Shown here: positions 10,323-17,876 of the stretch, piece by piece
How positions within the stretch are numbered: the stretch's first letter is position 1
Layout of the letters: each line of letters opens with the position of its first letter
Program-made: the position numbers and the translations under genes
Notes under the pieces: model-generated
What the model was told of the DNA's origin: nothing
Database searches by the model: none
Seen by the model: the letters and a program-made list of their open reading frames with translations, nothing else
From: Fulvivirga imtechensis AK7
Lineage (GTDB): Bacteria > Bacteroidota > Bacteroidia > Cytophagales > Cyclobacteriaceae
Assembly: GCF_000331535.1 (NCBI RefSeq)
Contig: NZ_AMZN01000016.1
Coordinates: 1 to 45,475 of the forward strand
Length of the DNA stretch: 45,475 nt
Direction: 5' to 3'

Positions 10323-11645
10323 TTATTGTTCAACAGTGATAATGGTTACACTCTTGAAGTTAGTCAGCTCCTGTATGGCTTTTCTTTGTTCATTGGCTTC
10401 CTTCAGCTTTTCTGTCTGATAGCTGTACACATGGTATCGCTTGTCGGCATTATTATAGAAGATGTTGGCATAGATCTCTTTTTCTTCCAGCCTGCGCACG
10501 AAACTGTCTGCAGCATCAAAATCTTTGAAAGATTTGATCACCACATAATATTTTTTCACCTTGGCTACTCCCTTGTCCTCACCACCGCCTTCTGATATAT
10601 CTTCAACAGAATACCTGGCCCTATGGGTTTCTGTTTTTGGTAAAGTTCTCAGGATAGGTTTGGTGCGCTCCTGCTTTTTGCGGTCCCCGATGTTGATCGT
10701 TAGCTGAACTTCATGCGTGCCCTGGGTATATCCCTCTACCAGGTGATTAGCAGGTTCGTAAGAATAGGCAAAAGTAAAGTTGGAGATGTTAAAGCCAACG
10801 AGCCCTGAGGGGCCATAGTTGACCCGGTAGGCTCCACCGACCCAAAAATCTTCATGCAGGTGCAAAGTAGCGAGCACTTCAATGCGTTCATCAGTAAATT
10901 TGGCATACCTATAAACAAAATACATTTGAAGCGGAGCATAGGGGTCTTCAATTTCCACCCTGCGTTTCATTTTTCCATATCTTCTGGTCACGATCTTTTT
11001 CTCCAGCCGCTTTTTGAAATATCCTGTGAAAAGTATCTCGTCAAAAGGAGAGAAGTCATAGCTTTCGAAATTTCTGCTGTTGAGAAACGAGGTATTGAAT
11101 AGTTTTGGAAGGGCAATACCAAGGTTGATGCCACTCTTTGCTTTTAGTTTAAAACCGAAATTGCCAATCGGCTGCATATTGTATCGCAGATATTCCGCCA
11201 GAATAGGATCATCAGGGTCATCGATCCGTTCCATGTTAATGTCTGTGCTCGTTACCCCCGCAGAGAGCCCAAAGTGAATAGTGGTGGTTTTTGTCAGGTA
11301 AGCAGTGTGAGCATATGTGGCCAGCAGGTCATTAGTGGTGATCAATCCTCTTTCATAATTACGGATGCTCATGCCTAATGTGGTTTTCTTATAATCAAAA
11401 GGGGCTTCGAACGTTAAGGTAGAGACCACAGGAGCGCCTTCTATACCTCTCCACTGCTGACGGTGGTTCAAAGTAAAGTTAAGATAGCCGTTGCTTCCTA
11501 CTTCTGCCGGATTAAACAGATATGGATTAGTATAATAATGGTTATACACCGGAATCTGTTGCGCAAGCAGGAAGACGGACTGAAATAATAAGAAGACTAA
11601 TATGCCAAGTAGTTTACCCATCCCTGATCTAAAAAAATAAACCAA
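10323..11645 (-). CDS. PorP/SprF family T9SS membrane protein with C-terminal SPOR-like domain
   Basis: This 440-residue protein has PorP/SprF features at its N-terminus: a signal peptide, then QQIPVYNHYYTNPYLFNPAE and NHRQQWRGIEGAPVVSTLTF, followed by barrel strands to about residue 320. A basic, disordered linker leads to a C-terminal domain (about 360-440) with YYVVIKSFKDFDAADSFVRR and YHVYSYQTEKLKEANEQ, which looks like a SPOR-type fold. SPOR domains bind peptidoglycan, so this protein could tie the export partner to the cell wall; that is inference. An ATG nine codons in (11621) may be the true start because it gives a more standard signal peptide. It is the first gene of the minus-strand block, ahead of the IPT/PKD adhesin. 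Confidence 0.88.
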   Translation of the reverse strand: MVYFFRSGMGKLLGILVFLLFQSVFLLAQQIPVYNHYYTNPYLFNPAEVGSNGYLNFTLNHRQQWRGIEGAPVVSTLTFEAPFDYKKTTLGMSIRNYERGLITTNDLLATYAHTAYLTKTTTIHFGLSAGVTSTDINMERIDDPDDPILAEYLRYNMQPIGNFGFKLKAKSGINLGIALPKLFNTSFLNSRNFESYDFSPFDEILFTGYFKKRLEKKIVTRRYGKMKRRVEIEDPYAPLQMYFVYRYAKFTDERIEVLATLHLHEDFWVGGAYRVNYGPSGLVGFNISNFTFAYSYEPANHLVEGYTQGTHEVQLTINIGDRKKQERTKPILRTLPKTETHRARYSVEDISEGGGEDKGVAKVKKYYVVIKSFKDFDAADSFVRRLEEKEIYANIFYNNADKRYHVYSYQTEKLKEANEQRKAIQELTNFKSVTIITVEQ

Positions 11646-11751
11646 CTAGTTATGAATACTGCCAAAAAATAAAAAGCAAAAATCTACAGACTTCGGGGTT
11701 TGGAGGTTAAGTTACATAACTTTGAGATATTTGTTTCAAATAATTTATCGC

Positions 11752-11784
11752 CAAATCTAAAAAAAGTTATAAATTCGAGGCAAA
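11752..11784 (-). promoter_or_regulatory. Candidate promoter for the PorP/adhesin operon
   Basis: On the minus strand, TTTG (11784-11781) is followed after 21 bases by TAGATTTG (11759-11752). This fits the Bacteroidota primary-sigma pattern of TTTG near -33 and TAnnTTTG near -7. The predicted start lies roughly 125 bases upstream of the PorP ATG. Confidence 0.45.
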
Positions 11785-11867
11785 TTTCTGTGTCTATAAA
11801 GACTAATTAATCTTATAACGTTGGCTTTTTTATAATTAAAAGCAGAAATTATAATTTTTTACCAGCA

Positions 11868-12686
11868 ATGATGCGATTCGCCAACAAAAACTCTATTTGG
11901 AAAATAATAATTTTCTCAGGGTTATTTTTTTTAGCAACAGTTCAATCGGAAGCTCAACTTCTGATCGGGCCCCGTATAGGAGGGCAGGTATCCTGGATTA
12001 CACTTGATGATAAAGATCTAAAGGATGAATATGAATATGAAATAGAACCCTTAATTGGCTATCATGGTGGATTTACCGTTGCCTTCCAGGTGCAAAAAAG
12101 GTTTTATTTGGAAACTAACCTTCTTTATTCCAGAAAAGGAAAAGTGATTAAGGGAACTGGAGATCAGTTGTTGAAGTTAAGGTCCATTAACCACTTTGTT
12201 GAATTGCCAATTATCTACAGAATGGATTTTAAAGCCAAGATCGGTGGAAGCAGGGAATTTAAATGGTTTGTAGGTGTAGGGCCTAATATAAGCTATTGGT
12301 GGCGTGGCAATGGTATTTTAGAGTCAGACGACCTTGCCGAGAACGGGATTATGGAGCTTGAATATGATGTACAATTTGGAGGAAACTATTTGGAAGAAGA
12401 ATTGGGAACATTGGTGGTAACTGAACCCAATAGACTGCAGTTGGGTATTAATTTTGCAACTGGCGTAATGCTTGAGCCACTAACGGGCCACCTAATAGTT
12501 ATAGATTTACGCTTTGAACTGGGCCATTCATTTCAATCAAAGAATGATTTTGCGCATTTTGCTGAAGATATGCAATTTTCAGAACCCGTACGTTCCCGAA
12601 ATATGGCGCTTCGTTTAGGTGTATCTTACCTGTTCGATACCAAGGTCTCTGAGCGTAAGAAAGGGAAAAGTAATATTAAGAAGTAG
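11868..12686 (+). CDS. PorT-like outer-membrane beta-barrel protein
   Basis: This 272-residue protein has a signal peptide (about 1-31, ending SEAQ) and then LLIGPRIGGQVSWI, a pattern typical of Bacteroidota OMP_b-brl_2/PorT-type barrels. Alternating aromatic strands follow (FYLETNLLYSRKGKV, HFVELPIIYRMDF, FVGVGPNISYWW, GINFATGVML), and the C-terminus has a barrel-like strand before a short basic tail. Size and strand pattern suggest an eight- to ten-strand barrel. Two in-frame ATGs lie side by side at 11868 and 11871. It is transcribed divergently from the PorP/adhesin block and converges on the TrpF-like gene. No specific role in T9SS can be claimed, since many such barrels are unrelated to secretion. 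Confidence 0.75.
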   Translation: MMRFANKNSIWKIIIFSGLFFLATVQSEAQLLIGPRIGGQVSWITLDDKDLKDEYEYEIEPLIGYHGGFTVAFQVQKRFYLETNLLYSRKGKVIKGTGDQLLKLRSINHFVELPIIYRMDFKAKIGGSREFKWFVGVGPNISYWWRGNGILESDDLAENGIMELEYDVQFGGNYLEEELGTLVVTEPNRLQLGINFATGVMLEPLTGHLIVIDLRFELGHSFQSKNDFAHFAEDMQFSEPVRSRNMALRLGVSYLFDTKVSERKKGKSNIKK

Positions 12687-12765
12687 GCTGGTTAACTGGT
12701 TACTGGTCACTGGTTACTGGTTAACTGGTCGCTAATCACTAGCCTAGTGACCAGTCAACCAATGA
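12687..12765. repeat. Short ACTGGTTA-type direct and inverted repeats between convergent genes
   Basis: Directly after the stop codon at 12684-12686 the sequence repeats variants of ACTGGTTA / ACTGGTCA about five times. The complementary TAGTGACCAGTCAACC follows near 12745-12765. The arms could fold into a hairpin between two convergent genes and might act as a two-way terminator. No long T run follows, so terminator function is unproven. Confidence 0.55.
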
Positions 12766-12779
12766 CTATTGCCCAATAA

Positions 12780-13385
12780 CTACACCATATCATCTACCTC
12801 CAGCGCTTCCAGAATATCAGCCAGCTCATCATAATCTTTATAGCCGGGGCGTAGCTCATTGCCGCCCTGCAGGGCTATACCTTTGGCATTTGTGTGCTGA
12901 AGTATTGCCTCTACATTTTCATGGGTGATGCCTGCTTCAAGTAACACATCGTAATGAGCGGAGAGATTGTTGATGATCTCGATCTCTTCCTTTGATAAGG
13001 GATCATCACCTCCGGTGATCAGCAGATACTTGATATTAAGGTCAAAGGGCAGTTGAGCCATTTCATTTCGATTCTGTCTGAAAATAACAGGAAGTGTAGT
13101 GTGTGATAGCGTGCCAAGGACCGCCATGTCGCTGATCTCTACATAGTCAACATCATATTCCTTTACAGCATCAGTAATATCTACAGCAGAATAGCTTTCA
13201 AACTCGGCTACATATCCCGGGCCGGAAAGCCACTCGGTCAGTTCCCTGAAGTTTTCGGGAGAAATGTAGCCCGGTTTATCTTTTTCAATGTTAAAACCGA
13301 TAAGGTCTACTTCCATACCTGCACAGTATCTTGCGTCTGAAAGGTTGTTTACTGCACTTACTTTTACAAATGTTTTAAGAGCCAT
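12780..13385 (-). CDS. TrpF-like (phosphoribosylanthranilate isomerase-like) barrel protein, probably not a standard enzyme
   Basis: This 201-residue protein matches the overall pattern of TrpF: an N-terminal strand and helix (FVKVSAVNNLSDARYCAGMEVDLIGF) and a C-terminal ITHENVEAIL ... GIALQGGNELRPGYKD, comparable to the LTPENV and SSGVE-PG-KD phosphate-binding parts of TrpF. In TrpF the first strand carries a catalytic cysteine in a K-I-C-G context; here the equivalent is K8-V-S-A, with serine in its place. The central segment also lacks the usual GGTG-F-W pattern. I therefore read it as a TrpF-fold homologue with altered or lost isomerase activity. No other trp gene is nearby. A flavodoxin-like gene is divergent, 99 bp away. 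Confidence 0.7.
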   Translation of the reverse strand: MALKTFVKVSAVNNLSDARYCAGMEVDLIGFNIEKDKPGYISPENFRELTEWLSGPGYVAEFESYSAVDITDAVKEYDVDYVEISDMAVLGTLSHTTLPVIFRQNRNEMAQLPFDLNIKYLLITGGDDPLSKEEIEIINNLSAHYDVLLEAGITHENVEAILQHTNAKGIALQGGNELRPGYKDYDELADILEALEVDDMV

Positions 13386-13431
13386 AGATATTAGTTATAG
13401 AGCTATTGATACAATCCATCAAAGAGATAGG

Positions 13432-13439
13432 CAAATCTA
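13432..13439 (-). promoter_or_regulatory. Candidate -7 box for the TrpF-like gene
   Basis: Minus-strand TAGATTTG matches TAnnTTTG and lies about 47 bases upstream of the ATG. It is the same octamer seen before the PorP operon. No clear TTG was found at the expected upstream spacing. Confidence 0.35.
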
Positions 13440-13484
13440 GCTGAAAATATCTTTTTTCGCGTAAACATTTAGAAGAACATAAAA

Positions 13485-13979
13485 ATGAAACCACTGATCA
13501 TCCAGGGAAGCAGCCGTAGCAACGGAGATACCGGCAAAATTGTAGATGAAGTGAAGATCTGTATTGATGCCGATGTTGTTGATCTTAAAAAGTATAACAT
13601 TTCTCAATATGACTATGAGCATGCTTATACCTCGGATGATTTTATGAAGGTAGCAGAGGAGATGACTGGAAGAAATAAGCTTATATTTGTATCTCCGGTT
13701 TATTGGTATTCGATGAGCGGGTTAATGAAAGCATTTTTTGACCGGCTGACAGACCTGCTGGACTTTAAAAAGGAAATGGCCAGGCAATTGGCAGGTAAGG
13801 ACATGTATGTGATCAGTTGTAGCAACAGCTTAGACCCTGGTCAGGGGTTCGAGCTTCCATTTGCTCAGACCGCAGAATACCTGGACATGAACTTTAAAGG
13901 CTATCTGCATACATGGGTAACCGGAGATATGATACCTGAAGAGGTGAAACTTAAGATAAATCAGTTTGTTAAAAATTAA
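13485..13979 (+). CDS. Flavodoxin-like NAD(P)H-dependent oxidoreductase
   Basis: This 164-residue protein begins MKPLIIQGSSRSNGDTGKIV, the strand plus GSSRSxGxT loop that binds FMN phosphate in NADPH-dependent FMN reductases and flavodoxin-fold quinone reductases. A second hallmark is FVSPVYWYSMSGLMKAFFDR (residues about 65-85), the loop that contacts the isoalloxazine ring, followed by the short helix leading to LAGKDMYVISCS. No signal peptide is seen, so it should be cytoplasmic. The thioredoxin gene follows after 12 bases, so the two probably form a redox operon. The substrate cannot be told from sequence. Confidence 0.88.
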   Translation: MKPLIIQGSSRSNGDTGKIVDEVKICIDADVVDLKKYNISQYDYEHAYTSDDFMKVAEEMTGRNKLIFVSPVYWYSMSGLMKAFFDRLTDLLDFKKEMARQLAGKDMYVISCSNSLDPGQGFELPFAQTAEYLDMNFKGYLHTWVTGDMIPEEVKLKINQFVKN

Positions 13980-13991
13980 AAAAGTATAATC

Positions 13992-14309
13992 ATGGCAGTA
14001 GAAGTGCTTACAGATGAAAATTTTGAAACAACAATCAATGAAAATGGTAAGACAATTGTAAAATATTTCGCAGGCTGGTGTGGTAGTTGCCGACTATTCG
14101 CTCCTAAGTTTAAAAGACTTTCTGGTGACGAAAGGTTCTCTGATGTCAGCTTTGCAGACGTTGATGCGGAAAAGAACCCGGAAGCCAGAAAGCTGGCGGG
14201 AGTAACTAATCTGCCTTTCTTCGCAGCTTTTAAGAACGGAAAGTTAGTGGATACCATAGCCACCAGCAAAGAGGAAGCCGTCCTGGAACTTTTGGAAAAA
14301 TTAAAATAA
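13992..14309 (+). CDS. Thioredoxin-family protein with WCGSC active site
   Basis: This 105-residue protein is a single thioredoxin domain. The redox motif W29-C30-G-S-C33 sits after the VKYFAGWC strand, and the cis-proline strand appears as TNLPFFAAF. The usual thioredoxin motif is WCGPC. Serine in place of proline usually shifts the redox potential upward, so a role in peroxide or disulfide handling rather than general reduction is possible (inference). No signal peptide is visible. It lies 12 bases after the flavodoxin-like gene and 72 bases before a short DUF6952-like gene. Confidence 0.9.
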   Translation: MAVEVLTDENFETTINENGKTIVKYFAGWCGSCRLFAPKFKRLSGDERFSDVSFADVDAEKNPEARKLAGVTNLPFFAAFKNGKLVDTIATSKEEAVLELLEKLK

Positions 14310-14381
14310 TAAAACACAGTCAAAAATTTAATGTAAAACTGGGCTTGCAGCTTACCGCTAAAAGCTTATAGCTTGATAAAT

Positions 14382-14624
14382 ATGAAAATACCGGAGATAA
14401 AGCGACTAGTAGAGAAGTACAATATTGAGCAGTTAATAGCTGCCGAGGAAGCCCTTGTTAACGAAGTGCCTCTGGCTATTGAGGTTAACGGCTCCGATGA
14501 AGGAGAGCAGTTGACCCATGTTTTTGCTGCTATTTACGTTATCAATAAAATGCAGGATGATAAAGTAGATTTTAAAGCAGCCTTACGGGATTATAGCAGC
14601 AAGGTGAGAGAGTCCATAAGTTAA
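14382..14624 (+). CDS. Small DUF6952-like protein
   Basis: This 80-residue cytoplasmic protein starts MKIPEIKRLVEKYNIEQLIAAEEAL and ends ALRDYSSKVRESIS. The MKIP-IK-LV opening and short helical body resemble the DUF6952 family that I recall sitting next to thioredoxin and peroxiredoxin genes in Bacteroidota. I chose ATG 14382. A TTG at 14373 is in frame but would add only three residues. The 14310-14381 gap contains AGCTTA-like short direct repeats. Its function is unknown; co-location suggests a redox link. The stop codon directly abuts a dispersed repeat. Confidence 0.65.
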   Translation: MKIPEIKRLVEKYNIEQLIAAEEALVNEVPLAIEVNGSDEGEQLTHVFAAIYVINKMQDDKVDFKAALRDYSSKVRESIS

Positions 14625-15007
14625 TAATTAGTGTCTCAAGAAAACTCACAACTTATCGTCATTGCGAGACTTAACATTTTTCACAAAAACGCACAAAATG
14701 AGATGACGAATTGTTCTGTTGCAAAGCTGCAGCGAAAGAAATGGGATATCAACTTGTTGCAAATCAACATGTTGAATAATACGTCATCGGTAACGAAGTA
14801 CGGCAATAAGTTGCTGGCAGTACCCTTTAAGATTCTTCGTTGCCTACCAATGACAAGTTTTTATTACATGCCAATTCCCCGCTACCATCGATTCCAGGGT
14901 GACGAGGTGGTTTATTATCTCCGTTCCTCCTTTGCTGATGGCAATGTCATTACACTTAAAATCAACTGACGAGTTGTTGGTTTCCTCAGAATGATTGTTG
15001 ATTAAGT
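14625..15007 (+). repeat. Dispersed inverted-repeat element, long composite copy (copy E)
   Basis: The left end, TAATTAGTGTCTCAAGAAAAC, begins on the base after the stop codon of the preceding gene. It differs from the termini of the copies at 15872 and 36462 by one missing base. A diverged right end, GTTTCCTCAGA, lies at 14980-14990. The interior differs from the other copies and carries a second repeat family. This element and its flank fill the 548-base gap to the next gene; I found no convincing gene there. Confidence 0.55.
14657..14855. repeat. Nested CGTCATTGCGAG-type repeat inside copy E
   Basis: CGTCATTGCGAGAC at 14657-14670 and the inverted ACCAATGAC near 14846-14854, preceded by AAGATTCTTCGTTGCC, resemble the palindromic GTCATTGCGAG...ACGAAGCAATCTT repeats scattered through many Bacteroidota intergenic regions. 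A further GATTCCAGGGTGACGAGG stretch near 14890 has the same flavour. It appears to be a decayed composite. Confidence 0.5.
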
Positions 15008-15172
15008 TTTTGATTTTTGACACCTTCTTTTAATTGGTTCGGCACGATAACTCTTTTCAGGAAAGTATTATATTAGCCTGAGAATATTTGGTGCTCAAAG
15101 AAATCTGAGGGGTTTACCAAAGGACATTTAAAGGAATTAAAATCAGGGACTATTTGTGGAAGTGAATTTAGT

Positions 15173-15874
15173 ATGAAGAAAAATTGGTTATTTTTTGCAC
15201 TGGTAGTGACGCTATGTTGGACAGCATGTACCTCTGAAGAGGTTGAGCCTGATGAGACCAGGTTGGGGGCTGATTTTTACCCATTGGAGGTAGGGAATTA
15301 CAGCATCTTTCAGGTGGAAAATACAGACTATAAAGTGACAGGTGAAGTAGTAACCTCTACTTATCAACTGAAAACTGAGGTAGTGGATTCGTTCCTTAAC
15401 CAGACAGGAAATATCTCTTATATTATTCATTATTTTAAAAGGCAGTCTGCATCTGAAGACTGGCAACTAAACCATGCATGGACAGCCCGAAAGAACGCCA
15501 ACCAGGTGGTGTTGATTGAGGAAAACGTGCCTTTTGTTAAATTATCGTTCCCTATCAAAGATGATAAAGTTTGGGATGGAAATATACTGAATTCCCTTCC
15601 GCGGGATGACTATCAGATGGACAGCCTGTTCAGTCAATACATAACTCCCGGACAGGACACCATAGCCAATACGCTTACGATAATTCAAGGTGACAATCAG
15701 GATTTTATGGTTGAATTGGACAGGCGCTACGAGATCTACGGCTTGCACCTTGGACTGGTTTACAAGGAGGATATAAAGCTTCAGTATTGTACTAATACCG
15801 ACTGCCTCGGACAGCAGCAGGTAGAGACCGGCCATGAATACAGACAATACCTTATAGAGAGCGGCACTAATTAA
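15173..15874 (+). CDS. Lipoprotein of unknown function
   Basis: This 233-residue protein has a short basic start, a hydrophobic core and a lipobox ending at Cys19 (LCWTAC), followed by an acidic TSEEVEPDE stretch, so it is a lipoprotein probably reaching the outer membrane. The body is beta-rich with repeated Tyr/Trp (YPLEVGNYSIFQVEN, IIHYFKRQSASEDWQLNHAW) and contains a late Cys pair in QYCTNTDCLG. No family could be named. It is a single gene between two repeat-filled gaps. Its stop codon, TAA at 15872-15874, coincides with the first three bases of a dispersed repeat element. Confidence 0.7.
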   Translation: MKKNWLFFALVVTLCWTACTSEEVEPDETRLGADFYPLEVGNYSIFQVENTDYKVTGEVVTSTYQLKTEVVDSFLNQTGNISYIIHYFKRQSASEDWQLNHAWTARKNANQVVLIEENVPFVKLSFPIKDDKVWDGNILNSLPRDDYQMDSLFSQYITPGQDTIANTLTIIQGDNQDFMVELDRRYEIYGLHLGLVYKEDIKLQYCTNTDCLGQQQVETGHEYRQYLIESGTN

Positions 15875-16024
15875 TTAGTGTCTCTAAGAAAACGCCAATG
15901 TCTGCGTTACGCTTGTCCCAAAAATGCTCTCGTACCTCAGTACGCTCCGCTTTTTGGCACTGCGCAGGCCCTTGCTCTGCCGAAGCGGCTACGCAAAGGC
16001 GAGCTTGATCGAACTCACGTTAAT
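15872..16024 (+). repeat. Dispersed inverted-repeat element, 3'-diverged copy (copy A)
   Basis: It opens TAATTAGTGTCTCTAAGAAAAC, nearly identical to copy B for about 100 bases. It contains an internal palindrome, CCAAAAATGC...CGTAC/GTACG...GCTTTTTGG. It also keeps the GCGGCTACGC-AAGGC-AGCTTGA block shared with copies C and D. The right terminal repeat is not recognisable. Its first three bases are the stop codon of the lipoprotein gene. The rest of this 388-base gap (16025-16262) shows no gene or clear motif. Confidence 0.75.
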
Positions 16025-16262
16025 TGAATTTTTGTAGGGATGGTTTAAGTTAACTTGAGTTCATTTTGATTCCCTTTGTCTTCTGATGGGGATTAATGAC
16101 TTGAAAGTACAGTTCGCAAAATCCAACCACCTGACTGATATCCCTTGATCTGAATATGCCTTTTCCCCTAATAAATAACGATACCGGCTTCCAACTTATC
16201 CGGTTGAAAGTGCGTCTTTCGTAAGGATCTTTTTTGAAAAAGGTGCTACATTAACAGTTGAT

Positions 16263-17852
16263 ATGAAAAGGGTTGCTCTATTAATAATTTTTTGTCTGCT
16301 ATGTCTGTCACTTTCAGCTCAGGTGAACAGGTACGTTGTCTTTTTTGCTAATAAATCCGGTACACCGTATTCACTGGCCTCCCCGGAACAATTTCTCTCG
16401 CCAAAGGCAATACAAAGAAGAATCTCCCAGAATATAGAGTTGACACAGGCTGATCTGCCTGTTAGCCCATTTTATGTGGATGGTGTGGAATCCACGGGGG
16501 CAGAGGTTTATTATACTACACGTTGGCTAAACGGGGCATTGATACAAGCTGATGAAAGTCTGATCGAAGCAATAGAGGCTCTGGGGTATGTAGATTCTGT
16601 GGTTTATGTTGCCCCGGGAGTCAGGCTGACTAAAAACTCGCGGAAGTGGGAGGCTTTTGAAGAATCACCGCCAGCCCAAACATCAACGCAGTTGCAGATG
16701 TTGGGTGTAGATGCCTTGCATGGTGAAGGATATCATGGGGAGGGAGTCACCGTAGCCTTCTTTGATGGAGGCTTTGTCGGAGTGAATAATGTCACGGCAT
16801 TCCAGCATATCTTTTTTGATAACAGAATGAAGTATGCTTTTAACCTGGTGGAAAATAGCCAGGATGTATTCAAATCCAGTAACCACGGCACCAAGGTATT
16901 TTCTGCAACGGCAGGGCTCATGGCCGGGCAGTTTACAGGAACAGCCTATGGGGCTGATTTTATGTTGTTTATTACTGAAGACGCTGCCTCGGAATATCGC
17001 ATAGAAGAGTACAACTGGCTCATAGCGGCAGAAAAAGCCGATAGTGCCGGGGTTGATATCATCAGTAGCTCGGTAGGTTATTTTGACTTTGATGATCCCT
17101 CCATGAACTACAGTTATGAAGATATGGACGGTAAGACTACAATTGTGGCGCAGGCTGCAAAAATGGCCTCAGAAAGGGGTATTTTGATAGTGGCCAGTGC
17201 AGGAAATGAGGGCAATAAAAGCTGGCGTTACATCACTACTCCCGCTGATGTGGAGAGTATACTGGCCGTTGGATCAGTCAATTCGACAGGAGAGGTGAGC
17301 AGCTTTAGCTCAAGGGGCCCTACTGCTGACGGACGTGTTAAGCCCGATGTAATGGCTTTGGGTAGCGGCACTACGGTAATCAATGAATCAGGGATGATCT
17401 CAAAAGGAACGGGTACCTCTTTTGCAGCCCCATTGATCACAGGGCTGGCAGCAGGCATATGGCAGGCATACCCCGAGCTTACAAACTATGAATTAATGGA
17501 CCTGATCAAAAGTATTGGAAGCCATGCCGATATTCCGGATAACAGCTACGGTCATGGTATTCCTGATTATACACTTTTAGCTACTCCTGATCCGGGCTCT
17601 CTAAGCTTTTCTGTTTTTCCCAATCCGGTTGCTATTGAAGACTTGAAAATAAAATCATGCTGCAGACAGGAGACCACTGCAGAGGCAAGGGTAATTGATG
17701 CTACGGGTAAGGTAGTGAAACACCTGCTATTTAATTTTGCGCGTAATCAAAACCAGCATCGATTATATGTTGATGATCTTCGGCAAGGATTGTACTTGTT
17801 GGTACTTCGTTCTTCGACAGGTACCGAGATGCACAGAATTGTGAAATACTAA
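16263..17852 (+). CDS. Secreted S8 (subtilisin) serine protease with type A T9SS sorting domain
   Basis: This 529-residue protein has a signal peptide (1-19) and a propeptide-like region to about residue 140. The S8 catalytic core shows Asp168 (VAFFDGGF), His208 (NHGTKVFSATAG), the oxyanion Asn315 (ASAGNEG) and Ser386 (GTGTSFAAPLITG). A C-terminal domain of about 75 residues (SFSVFPNPVAIED ... LRQGLYLLVL ... HRIVKY) is the type A sorting signal removed during T9SS export. It should act outside the cell or on its surface. The gene lies 24 bases upstream of rpe. There is no obvious link to the second S8 gene at 26219, which lacks both export signals. Confidence 0.93.
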   Translation: MKRVALLIIFCLLCLSLSAQVNRYVVFFANKSGTPYSLASPEQFLSPKAIQRRISQNIELTQADLPVSPFYVDGVESTGAEVYYTTRWLNGALIQADESLIEAIEALGYVDSVVYVAPGVRLTKNSRKWEAFEESPPAQTSTQLQMLGVDALHGEGYHGEGVTVAFFDGGFVGVNNVTAFQHIFFDNRMKYAFNLVENSQDVFKSSNHGTKVFSATAGLMAGQFTGTAYGADFMLFITEDAASEYRIEEYNWLIAAEKADSAGVDIISSSVGYFDFDDPSMNYSYEDMDGKTTIVAQAAKMASERGILIVASAGNEGNKSWRYITTPADVESILAVGSVNSTGEVSSFSSRGPTADGRVKPDVMALGSGTTVINESGMISKGTGTSFAAPLITGLAAGIWQAYPELTNYELMDLIKSIGSHADIPDNSYGHGIPDYTLLATPDPGSLSFSVFPNPVAIEDLKIKSCCRQETTAEARVIDATGKVVKHLLFNFARNQNQHRLYVDDLRQGLYLLVLRSSTGTEMHRIVKY

Positions 17853-17872
17853 AGCATATTTTTCTATCTTTG
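17839..17872 (+). promoter_or_regulatory. Candidate promoter immediately before rpe
   Basis: TTG at 17839-17841 and TATCTTTG at 17865-17872 are spaced by 23 bases, at the long end for Bacteroidota promoters. The -7 box ends only four bases before the rpe ATG, so a transcript from it would be leaderless or nearly so. It overlaps the 3' end of the protease gene. Confidence 0.4.
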
Positions 17873-17876
17873 GCCC

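Noticed and set aside
11717-11724. TAACTTTG as a promoter for the PorT-like gene
   Set aside because: The octamer fits the -7 consensus but the nearest upstream TTG is only 14 bases away, outside the usual spacing, so I did not list it as a feature.
14631-14969. GTG-started open frame of 112 codons
   Set aside because: It lies wholly within repeat-derived sequence, has no family resemblance and a composition unlike the neighbouring genes.
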